A stretch of 64,000 nt of DNA from positions 1-64,000 of the forward strand of contig JAFGIP010000041.1 of assembly GCA_016929525.1 (NCBI GenBank), read 5' to 3'. The stretch's first letter is position 1, and every line of letters begins with the position of its first letter. A program made the position numbers and the translations under genes. The notes under the pieces are model-generated. The model worked only from the letters and a program-made list of their open reading frames with translations. It had not been told where the DNA came from and made no database searches. Below are positions 1 to 7,308 of the stretch, one piece after another. Source of the stretch: Bacteroidales bacterium. GTDB lineage: Bacteria > Bacteroidota > Bacteroidia > Bacteroidales > UBA10428.

Positions 1-119
1 ACCCACAATTCCAACAAAATATTATAATTATTATGTTGTAAAATATTAACTCGGGGCTTGTTTTTCAACATAGAGGACAGCCTCTTTTGTATTATAACCA
101 GTACATCCTCTCTGTTATT

Positions 120-779
120 TTATTCCTGTTCTTCAATATGATATCTGATTAATCTTTTCTCAATAAATCTCTGTGCATGCACATATGAATTAGTAGTAAC
201 TATTTTTCCGATACCATCTGCATAATAATTATTCAGGTATCTGGGATTTTCCATTCCCGGTGTATCTTCGCTCATGGTTAAAACACCCTTATAATTTAAA
301 ACATCAAAAGTACCAGCCGGAACAGTTATCGGATCCCCGACACTTTGCATAAAATAACTCAGTGTGTAAAACTCATCTTCTCCATAATATACTGTCTCGG
401 AATAAAGTGTATCAGTAAAATTGCATTCTGAAAAAAGTATATTTCCTTTATCATTTACCAAATATCCGGATGAATCCCTGACAATCTGAACAATACCCCA
501 ATCGCGATTTTGCGGATGATTTGTTCCTTCTATAATGAAATACTGATTTTCTCTAATGATTGTGTCTCTTTTAATAATAACACTATCAGTTTCTGCTGAT
601 CCGGTTTCAATACACTGATCATCCGGTTAAATTATTTTGTATACCCAATAATTTCCTACATTAAGAGGTATATAATTATTCTCGTCGCCGTTCAGGTTGT
701 TGTCTGATAAATCAGCGTTTTCTTTTTGGCAGGAAATTAATAATGCAATAACAGTTCCTAATAAAAATAATCTATTCAT
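120..779 (-). pseudogene. small lipoprotein gene interrupted by an in-frame stop
   Basis: Reading the minus strand from an ATG at 779 gives a typical lipoprotein start (MNRLFLLGTVIALLISC, lipobox LISC) followed by a Bacteroidota-like stretch containing NVGNYWVYKI. An in-frame TAA at 629-627 (codon 51) breaks the frame. The same frame then continues open for about 168 codons to the stop at 120-122, with sensible protein sequence (for example QYFIIEGTNHPQNRDWG). The part after the stop has no ATG start near its beginning; a TTG at 461 would cover only the last 113 residues. It is either a nonsense-mutated lipoprotein of about 219 residues or a sequence error. Function unknown; two intact small lipoproteins follow on the same strand. 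Confidence 0.7.
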
Positions 780-941
780 ACTTTGAAAATGTAGTTTTAC
801 AATTAATTAAAAAAATGAATAGTACTATTTTGTCATAGGCATGGTTGTTTTATTCCGGTTATCTTAACGCTGAATGTTATAATTTATTTTGGGCAGTTAC
901 CGCGAATTAGTGAGAGGTTTAAATACACCGGTAAATAAAAT

Positions 942-1388
942 TTATTCGATAGTAAATTCATTAGATACGGTTTCGTAATCGATATAATGATTTTCTGAAT
1001 TTCGAACAAAGAAAATAATTTTCAGTCTGTACCTGCCCGTACTGAGATTATTAAGTGATATTACGTCCGAAACAGATTCTGACTTATTCAGTTCATTGCA
1101 GCAATAAGTCATAAAACCTTCGCATATGGGCGCTCTTTCCGTAAACCATATGTCATTATTTATTTTTTCAATACCCGGTATTGGTTTCTGATATCCGCTG
1201 CAAACAAGATAGTAAGCAGAACTGTCAAGATTATTATTAATTGTAAAAACAAGATTTTCATTAATACAATAACTGTTCTTATCTGTTTTTAATGCTATTT
1301 TCCTTTCTGAAATAACTTCATTATTCTTTTCACAGGAGTAAGCAAATGCGATGGTCGATGTGAAAATTCCAAGAACTAACTTATTCAT
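942..1388 (-). CDS. small hypothetical lipoprotein
   Basis: The 148-residue protein starts with a lipoprotein signal peptide ending in the lipobox AYSC followed by EKNN, so the mature protein should be an acylated envelope protein. The rest looks beta-rich, ends in an Ig-like strand pattern (GRYRLKIIFFVRN, VSNEFTIE) and contains an adjacent cysteine pair (YCCNE). I do not recognise a named family. The next lipoprotein downstream in coordinates also carries a Cys-Cys pair (ICCAPF), so the two may share a metal- or disulfide-related feature, but that is inference. About 550 bp separates it from that gene, so it probably has its own promoter. Confidence 0.65.
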   Translation of the reverse strand: MNKLVLGIFTSTIAFAYSCEKNNEVISERKIALKTDKNSYCINENLVFTINNNLDSSAYYLVCSGYQKPIPGIEKINNDIWFTERAPICEGFMTYCCNELNKSESVSDVISLNNLSTGRYRLKIIFFVRNSENHYIDYETVSNEFTIE

Positions 1389-1951
1389 CCTAAATTTAGT
1401 TTTGTTGTTTAATTGTACTGATGAATGAATCTCAGAGATGGTTGCTTTTGTTAATAAAGAATTTTAAGATCTTTAAAGATCCCGGAAAGAGTTGTCATCA
1501 GAAAAGAATGCATGTTTTAATAATTGCTCGATAAGACCTATAGTATGAGCATAATTTTTTTCTCAGGGAAATTGCTTACTGATTGAATGATTAGAAATCC
1601 TGTCGAGTAGTTATAATCGGGAAATAAAACAATGCCCACCCGCGTTGGAATTACGAGTGGGCACGTCATTACCGACACATTCATCGATACCCAACAACCC
1701 CTGTTAACCCATAACCAATAGAATATAGTTTAGGTAGACATTTAATTTTAGTAATGACGCCCGTACGGTCTGATCTACGTATATGTTTTAAGTCAAATAA
1801 TTGCTAAATTTTTCCGGGTATTCTTTTACAGTCAGAAATTAGCTTATCGAGTTACTGGTTATACTTATGCACCTGAACCTGTATATATAGATTTCATTTA
1901 ACCGATAAAAAGTAAATGCAATTAAGCTTGCTATAGTGAGCAGTTGCCTGC
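1389..1951. other. gene-free stretch with nested inverted repeats
   Basis: No open frame with protein-like composition is visible in these 563 bases. The interesting part is 1634-1768. It holds a hairpin with arms GCCCACCCG (1634-1642) and CGAGTGGGC (1654-1662), one mismatch and an 11-nt loop. Directly after it is a second, long-range inverted repeat, CGTCATTAC (1664-1672) against GTAATGACG (1751-1759). The enclosed 78 bases are C-rich on the plus strand and stand out from the AT-rich surroundings. This could be a structured RNA, a remnant mobile element or a recombination site; nothing recognised. Confidence 0.4.
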
Positions 1952-2422
1952 TCAGTTTAACTCTCCAATATCAACTGTTCCTTCCTCAATAATTACCGGA
2001 TTTGTTTCGCGGGGATCATTCAGAATAATTTTATAGCTGTATTCCTTCTCCTCAAAATCGACAAACAGGAAATTCCATGTATAATAACACATGCATCGAC
2101 AGTAACAACTCTCGTACGGATTAGAGCAGGTATCGGTTACATTTATAATTATTGACTCATTGGAAATACTTGCATCTGAAGTAAAAGGGGCACAGCAAAT
2201 ATAAGGAATGCCAACATAAATATCCAAAGTGTCATTTCTTACTGAAAATTCAACGACATCTTCCTGATCGGTTAATATCATTATTTCATTTTCATTAAAC
2301 TGTCCGTTACAACCACCTGATTCTGTTTTAACAAGTGTCAGTCTTTTTTCTTCAGTCTTTTCGCAGGAAAATATAACTGATAAGAAAAGCATGGATAGTG
2401 ATAAAATAACGAAATTCTTCAT
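1952..2422 (-). CDS. small cysteine-rich hypothetical lipoprotein
   Basis: The 156-residue product begins with a hydrophobic signal ending in IFSC (lipobox), predicting an acylated envelope protein. The mature part is unusually rich in cysteine: a Cys-Cys pair in ICCAPF, then a cluster in DTCSNPYESCYCRCMCYY (five Cys in eighteen residues). The clustered cysteines could form disulfides or bind a metal; this is inference from composition only. No family recognised. It is a stand-alone minus-strand gene, with idi further upstream on the same strand beginning about 170 bp away. Confidence 0.65.
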   Translation of the reverse strand: MKNFVILSLSMLFLSVIFSCEKTEEKRLTLVKTESGGCNGQFNENEIMILTDQEDVVEFSVRNDTLDIYVGIPYICCAPFTSDASISNESIIINVTDTCSNPYESCYCRCMCYYTWNFLFVDFEEKEYSYKIILNDPRETNPVIIEEGTVDIGELN

Positions 2423-2592
2423 AATTAATATTTTGAGTTTAACTTATCGCAATGATGATTTTAATCACCGATTAGTTGCGTGATCTCAAAAAATGTTCTA
2501 AATCACTTTTATACTTTAGAATTAATTATAATTAACCTGCAAGATACTTCTGCTTAACAGTTCTCAGCATAATTCAAAATTCGGGTCACGAG

Positions 2593-3129
2593 TTATTTTA
2601 AATACCCGGAAATCTTTTTTGAGACTTTATTAAAGATATACCTGAACCAATAAGTATAATTCTGAGGATTATTTGCTATATCGTCTTCCAGCTGCTTAAA
2701 AGATAAATATTTCCAGTCCATCACTTCTTCCTGATTAATGGCAGGTTTTTCATCCGTAACACCCACAAATACATGATCGAATTCATGTTCGTATAGTCCA
2801 TGATCGAGTTTAATTTTATAGGTAAAATGAAAAAGCTTCTCAAGTTTGCACTTCATGCCCATTTCTTCCATTAGTCTTCTGCCGGCAGCACCTATATTGG
2901 TCTCACCGGGGAAAGGATGTGTGCAGCATGTGTTTGACCATAATCCGCCCGAATGATATTTTGATAACGCTCTCCGTTGTACAAGAAGATCACCTTTTGT
3001 ATTCACAATAAAAACTGAAACTGCACTATGAAGCAGTGCCTCCTCATGCGCTTTCAGCTTTTCTGCAGTTCCAATCTGGTTATCATTCTCATCAACCAGA
3101 ATTACTTGTGCTGATTTTTCACTATCCAT
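2593..3129 (-). CDS. idi: isopentenyl-diphosphate delta-isomerase, type I
   Basis: This is a Nudix-fold Idi-1 enzyme that interconverts isopentenyl and dimethylallyl diphosphate in the cytoplasm, balancing the C5 units for quinones and undecaprenyl phosphate. Counting from the longer TTG frame, the family motif WSNTCCTHP carries the catalytic cysteine (second Cys, about residue 78). The second active-site motif YEHEFDH supplies the paired glutamates (about 123 and 125). The Nudix-like EEMGM helix is present. I start it at the ATG at 3129, which gives 178 residues, close to the usual 180; the upstream TTG at 3156 adds nine residues. No other isoprenoid gene is adjacent, which is common for idi. 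Confidence 0.93.
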   Translation of the reverse strand: MDSEKSAQVILVDENDNQIGTAEKLKAHEEALLHSAVSVFIVNTKGDLLVQRRALSKYHSGGLWSNTCCTHPFPGETNIGAAGRRLMEEMGMKCKLEKLFHFTYKIKLDHGLYEHEFDHVFVGVTDEKPAINQEEVMDWKYLSFKQLEDDIANNPQNYTYWFRYIFNKVSKKISGYLK

Positions 3130-3593
3130 TACACCTGCGATTACTTTGAAAAACAAATTAACAGAACATTGTTGTATTTACATGAAGAAATACCACAAAT
3201 TGAAATGATATGAGGAACATCCGGAATTTAAAAGAGGTTCAAACTAATTATAACAAAAACTTAAAATGAAAAAAGTATTTAAAAATAAAATCCTGCAGCA
3301 GAATCAAACGCAAAGTAAATAATTAATGATTCATTTTCATAATTCTAATCGTTGACTTTTATGAGTTTGATTTCATGAAATACCTGTAATCTTGTAGCCA
3401 GAATTTATCTGCTGTCTTTCAGGTATGAGAATTTATTAAACTTATTCGTGAAAAAGATAACATTAATCGAAGATTAAAAACACTAAATTTATAATTCAGC
3501 TTTTCAGATTTGTGTAAAATTTTACAATTGTTTAACATTATGAAACGAACCATTCAACAAAATTTATTGTTTAAAATTAAAACAGACTAAACC
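3130..3593. other. divergent intergenic region between idi and the peroxidase gene
   Basis: These 464 bases separate two divergently transcribed genes and must hold both promoters. They are AT-rich with no protein-like frame. The only strong element I see is the palindrome at 3513-3526, listed separately. Confidence 0.6.
3513..3526. promoter_or_regulatory. perfect 14-bp palindrome upstream of the peroxidase gene
   Basis: TGTAAAATTTTACA is a perfect inverted repeat about 67 bp before the start of the glutathione-peroxidase-like gene, in the position expected of an operator or activator site. Palindromes arise easily in AT-rich DNA, so a regulatory role is only suggested. Confidence 0.3.
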
Positions 3594-4136
3594 ATGAGAT
3601 ATATAGTAACATTTTTATTTGTGACCATCGTTATTACTTTAACAGGCCAGCAATTAAAAACATTTTACGATTTTAAAGTGAAAGACATTTACGGTAATGA
3701 TTTTGACTTATCGATACTTGCCGGTAAAAAGGTACTTGTAGTAAACACAGCTTCCAAATGCGGCTTTACCCCTCAGTATGAAGATCTGGAAAAATTATAT
3801 CAGAAATATAAAGACAGTAATTTTGTAATCATCGGCTTCCCTGCAAATAACTTTATGAAACAGGAACCGGGTACAAACGAAGAAATAGCACAGTTCTGTA
3901 AAATTAATTATGGTGTTACATTCCCTATGATGGCAAAGATAAGCGTAAAGGGTGATAACATGCACCCGCTCTACCGCTGGCTTACCGAGAAAAAACTGAA
4001 CGGAGCAATGGACTCTGATGTAAAATGGAATTTCCAGAAATACATGATCGATGAAAATGGTCACCTTGTCGGTTTTGTTTATTCAGCTACAAAACCTTTC
4101 GACGATAAGATTATCGGATGGATAAATGGTGAGTGA
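3594..4136 (+). CDS. exported glutathione-peroxidase-family thiol peroxidase
   Basis: This is a thioredoxin-fold peroxidase of the glutathione peroxidase family, probably reducing hydroperoxides with thioredoxin-like partners. An N-terminal hydrophobic segment (residues 1-18) suggests export. The peroxidatic cysteine is C56 in NTASKCGFTP. The likely resolving cysteine is C102 in AQFCKINYG, matching the position used in two-Cys members. W145 and N146 in KWNFQKY complete most of the catalytic tetrad. The tetrad glutamine normally found in the motif FPCNQF is replaced by Asn (FPANNF, N86). At 180 residues the length is normal for a secreted member. It stands alone, divergent from idi, with a palindrome in its upstream region. 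Confidence 0.9.
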   Translation: MRYIVTFLFVTIVITLTGQQLKTFYDFKVKDIYGNDFDLSILAGKKVLVVNTASKCGFTPQYEDLEKLYQKYKDSNFVIIGFPANNFMKQEPGTNEEIAQFCKINYGVTFPMMAKISVKGDNMHPLYRWLTEKKLNGAMDSDVKWNFQKYMIDENGHLVGFVYSATKPFDDKIIGWINGE

Positions 4137-4233
4137 CCGGTAGTTAATTACTTGATATTAATTGGCGGTAACCAATTACTTCTCACAAACCTTAAATTTG
4201 CGTCCGGCTGGTTTAAACGGTTATTTTACGTTA

Positions 4234-4380
4234 TTAGATATACTTACTAAAGAGTTAGATAAGCACCTCATACATTTATCTGCTGATATGGCAGAGTTAG
4301 ATACAGTTTCCCCGCCCTTAGATGAAGGTTCCGGACTTTTATCTGCCGGTCAGGCAGACTTAGATGAAGGTTCTGCACTG
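4234..4380 (+). repeat. 21-bp tandem repeat, seven diverged units
   Basis: Seven consecutive 21-bp units begin at 4234, 4255, 4276, 4297, 4318, 4339 and 4360, each starting TTAGAT or TTATCT. Units 3 and 6 also contain small hairpins (TCTGC..GCAGA and TCTGCC..GGCAGA). Because 21 is a multiple of three, the plus-strand frame stays open through the array, reading heptads such as LDKHLIH, LSADMAE, LDEGSGL, LSAGQAD, LDEGSAL. The open frame runs 4162-4416 but lacks an ATG (TTG only), so I do not call a gene. The array fills the gap between two convergent genes and ends about 35 bp from the 3' end of the DUF362 gene. Confidence 0.75.
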
Positions 4381-4412
4381 TCAGAAGATAGTTATAAACA
4401 CTCCCTATCTCA

Positions 4413-5309
4413 CTAAATAAGACTTCCGTCCGTATCACCAATCCTTATCAGATCAATTTTATTCGGATCAGCAGTACCCAGGTGGTGCCTTGTATCTGCC
4501 ATCAGTATATGCTTGGCAGGAGGATTGATCGGTGTGTCTTCCCTAAAGTATTCTTTTCTTTTTGCCTGTATTATTCTCAGTCCGACAGAATCTACGGCCA
4601 CCGGATCGAAACCAACCAGCAATCCATTGTATTCCCAGGTAAATTGTTTGTTAAAATGATGAGGGCCAACACCGTGGAACAACGGTGTAAGCATAACCAG
4701 GATGTTCAGCTTTGTTTTATCTTTCACATGGTCGAGTTTCCAGATTTTTGCCAGGTCGGCACAGGAATCACCATGATATTCATACGGCTTATCAACAAAC
4801 ATTATATAATTCTTCAGCAAACTGCCAACCCCCGACCAGTTATGTGTGCGCATAGGCCTGACATTTATTAATGCCGTAGACCTCTCAAATATTTCATCCC
4901 CTAAAACTCCCCTGTCTTTTATGCCAATATTCTCCTCAGCAATACCCACATGCATTGCTTTTTCTTTTAATACTTCTTCCAACTGAGATGGTGTCGGCAG
5001 ATTATTCCATACATTTGTTTTTATGCCAAGCACATCATCAGGTTTCAGAATTATTTTCCAGGCATTGTCAACACTTGATTCTCCGGTGAGTTTCAACATC
5101 GCCTTATCGAGCATTTCTTTAAGCACTTCTTTATTTGCGCTTCTGTCTTCACTGAGTACATTTTTGTCACGAACAAGTATAACTTTTGCCAGATTATCTT
5201 TACTTCTTCCAAATACTTTTAATGGAGAATTCAAGAATACCGATGCACCAATGGCAGCCAGTGTAGAGTCCTTTAATAATTTTCGACGGGTAATGGGTTT
5301 TGTTTTCAT
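4413..5309 (-). CDS. Tat-exported DUF362 family protein
   Basis: The 298-residue protein opens with a twin-arginine signal (TRRKLLKDS followed by a hydrophobic run), indicating export in folded form, which often means a bound cofactor. The remainder matches DUF362 as I know it: VLGIKTNVWN near the N-terminus, NVRPMRTHNWSGVGSLLKNY in the middle and a final HHLGTADPNKIDLI. I see no ferredoxin-type CxxCxxC motif, unlike many longer DUF362 proteins. It follows the DUF6599-like gene by only 13 bases, so the two are very likely co-transcribed and may act together in the envelope. The biochemical role is not known to me. Confidence 0.85.
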   Translation of the reverse strand: MKTKPITRRKLLKDSTLAAIGASVFLNSPLKVFGRSKDNLAKVILVRDKNVLSEDRSANKEVLKEMLDKAMLKLTGESSVDNAWKIILKPDDVLGIKTNVWNNLPTPSQLEEVLKEKAMHVGIAEENIGIKDRGVLGDEIFERSTALINVRPMRTHNWSGVGSLLKNYIMFVDKPYEYHGDSCADLAKIWKLDHVKDKTKLNILVMLTPLFHGVGPHHFNKQFTWEYNGLLVGFDPVAVDSVGLRIIQAKRKEYFREDTPINPPAKHILMADTRHHLGTADPNKIDLIRIGDTDGSLI

Positions 5310-5322
5310 AGAAGTCCGTGTT

Positions 5323-6228
5323 TTATTCAGTTAAAGATTTGATGTTACTTTCAGCCTTCATTAAAATATCGTCAGCTTCTTTTTTCGATCCCGCATTAAA
5401 TACAGCAACCAGGAAATCATTTTCATCTTTATATCCTAACCAACTTCCATCTTCAATTTGAATGCATTCTTTTTCCCTTTCACCGTCCATAAATAATTTC
5501 CTGAAGTTATTCAGCGCGACTTTCTGTTTTTCTTTTGAGCTGTAATCTACAATTAATATAAAATGCCTGTTATCTTCAGAGCCATACTTTGCCAGGATTG
5601 CATCGACGTCATTATCGATCATAAGAAAATTATCGTTACTCAGATAATAATAAGAATTCAGCCAGATATAATGATGAAAATAAATAAATCCATCTTTCAC
5701 CAGCTGCTCATCAGGTAAAAGATTTAATACTTCCGGAAGCTCTCCGTTTTCTTTAATTTTTATTTCGATTTCTTTTGAAATTGTCTTTATTGCCTTTTTA
5801 ATCTCATCATTTTCATCATTGGCAATAACGGAAACAAAGAAATTTTTTTTCCAGAAAATCTGTGCCCCTGTAAAATACTGTGAACCCTGTCCTAAAATCT
5901 TTTCATCGGTAGTTCTGGTATGCGTAAAAACACCAAATGCATTTTTTGCTTCGTGCATATCGAATATCTCAACCCTTATCTCTCCCACTCCATCCTTTGA
6001 GAATCTTGTGCTTATAGCAGAATCCATACCATACGAAATGTAGAGCTCTGCTCCTCCGTTGATATACTCATATAATGTTTCAGGGATATAAATTTTTGGT
6101 TCGGAATCAATAATCCATCCTTCAGGCACAGAAGGAACAAGCTGATGCAGTGAACTGCTTTTTACCGGCATAGATATAACAATTAACAAAATGAAAGGTA
6201 AAAAGAATAATTTTCGTTCCGATAACAT
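5323..6228 (-). CDS. exported DUF6599-like protein
   Basis: The protein of about 301 residues has a signal peptide (LSERKLFFLPFILLIVISM) and then a mature region with the pattern YEYINGGAELYISYG, which I associate with DUF6599 proteins. Two halves of similar length, each ending with helix-rich segments, suggest an internal repeat. I prefer the ATG at 6228; a TTG at 6255 would place nine polar/hydrophobic residues before the signal peptide. It is the first gene of a two-gene unit with the DUF362 protein downstream. Function unknown; the pairing suggests an envelope or periplasmic process. Confidence 0.75.
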   Translation of the reverse strand: MLSERKLFFLPFILLIVISMPVKSSSLHQLVPSVPEGWIIDSEPKIYIPETLYEYINGGAELYISYGMDSAISTRFSKDGVGEIRVEIFDMHEAKNAFGVFTHTRTTDEKILGQGSQYFTGAQIFWKKNFFVSVIANDENDEIKKAIKTISKEIEIKIKENGELPEVLNLLPDEQLVKDGFIYFHHYIWLNSYYYLSNDNFLMIDNDVDAILAKYGSEDNRHFILIVDYSSKEKQKVALNNFRKLFMDGEREKECIQIEDGSWLGYKDENDFLVAVFNAGSKKEADDILMKAESNIKSLTE

Positions 6229-6500
6229 GATATAAACTGAATGTGTCCCAAACAAATTTAATGAAAATTGAACTGTATGATTTTTTAAAACCGGTTTTAA
6301 CCAATTGTTAACTTTTTCTCAGACATTTAATTCTCAAATTTTATCTCTCATATTTAATATCTGCTGTTTATCAAGTTAAAAATTATATTAAAGTATATAT
6401 TTAATAACTTCACATCATTAATAATTTAACCCAAACCAATAATAAACAACATTCATTAAACGTTTTGATCTTATTCGTTAATTATAAGGGAGTAAATAAC

Positions 6501-6950
6501 ATGAAGTACTGTTTAACATTTATCGGTCTGCTTATATTATTCACAGGCTGCAATAAATCCAGTTCAGAAGATCAGATATTATCAGATCAATTACTCTCGC
6601 TTGGGAACGATTTCATAATGGAAGTAGACAGAGTGGCGGAATCACCGGATGTTCAGTTTCCGATGGATGAACTGGATGAAACAGATTACACTTCATTCAG
6701 CGGCGAAAAAAACTATTCTGTTCATTTTACCGATAATGGACAAAGTGTAACCATTGAACCTGGTTCTATTGGCGGTGAAAAGATCGTTGCCGAAAGTGAA
6801 ATCTTAAGTTATGACCTTACCGAAGGTCTATTCGCCGGAGGCCGGTTTGTTGTATGGACAGAAAATGGAAATTTCGAAGCAGAACTTACCATATACGGAT
6901 CCGGCATACCGATAATATCAAGTGAACGTGGTAAATTGTTGCCTCAGTAA
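6501..6950 (+). CDS. small hypothetical lipoprotein
   Basis: Starting at the ATG at 6501 (preceded by a good AGGGAG ribosome site) the product is 149 residues with a lipobox FTGC after a hydrophobic stretch. The mature protein is acidic and beta-rich, with no recognised domain. A TTG start at 6465 would add 12 residues in front of the signal peptide and is less likely. It is flanked by AT-rich spacers of about 270 and 360 bp, so it is probably a single-gene transcript. Confidence 0.65.
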   Translation: MKYCLTFIGLLILFTGCNKSSSEDQILSDQLLSLGNDFIMEVDRVAESPDVQFPMDELDETDYTSFSGEKNYSVHFTDNGQSVTIEPGSIGGEKIVAESEILSYDLTEGLFAGGRFVVWTENGNFEAELTIYGSGIPIISSERGKLLPQ

Positions 6951-7308
6951 ATTTTATACAATTAATTTTTTTACTATTTAAGATTATTAAAACAACCATT
7001 CATCAGATATCTTTTAATCCGGAAAACTTAAATCCAAATTTTTATTCTATTTCATTTTAAGTAATAATGATTCTGTTTAATCATTACATTCGCTTTTATA
7101 TGATTAAATATCAATGATTTAAAATTAATTTATTCAGATAAATTATGTATTTTAGTTAATCATTATAATTTAAAATAAAAAATACTAAATCCTTGTTACA
7201 CAACCTCTGTGCTGGAATTTATCACAAATCAGGAAGATTATGTTAGAGGTTTCCTAACATTTACGATGCAGGCTGTTCGATCATACTTAAAAACTTAAAA
7301 ATAAGTAA
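6951..7308. other. intergenic spacer upstream of the beta-helix protein
   Basis: This 358-base stretch is very AT-rich and shows no protein-like frame. It contains the inverted repeat at 7240-7260, listed separately, and presumably the promoter of the following gene. Confidence 0.55.
7240..7260. promoter_or_regulatory. inverted repeat upstream of the beta-helix gene
   Basis: Arms ATGTTAG (7240-7246) and CTAACAT (7254-7260) are perfect complements around a 7-nt spacer, 48 bp before the start codon. The geometry fits an operator for a dimeric regulator or a small mRNA hairpin near the 5' end. Confidence 0.35.

Noticed and set aside
1-119. Short AGAGG/CCTCT hairpin near the window start considered as a terminator
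   Set aside because: The stem is only five base pairs and the gene it would serve lies outside or on the other strand, so it cannot be supported.
1634-1768. Inverted repeats considered as an integron attC site
   Set aside because: The core sites RYYYAAC and GTTRRRY are not present at the expected ends, and no integrase or cassette-like gene array is visible.
3795-4064. Open frame on the opposite strand of the peroxidase gene
   Set aside because: It is antisense to a clearly conserved gene and has no family features; similar antisense frames elsewhere in the window were left out for the same reason.
4162-4416. 84-residue open frame over the 21-bp repeats, considered as a gene
   Set aside because: It starts with TTG without a ribosome site, has no known family, and stays open because the unit length is a multiple of three. 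I list the repeat and raise the coding option only as a finding.
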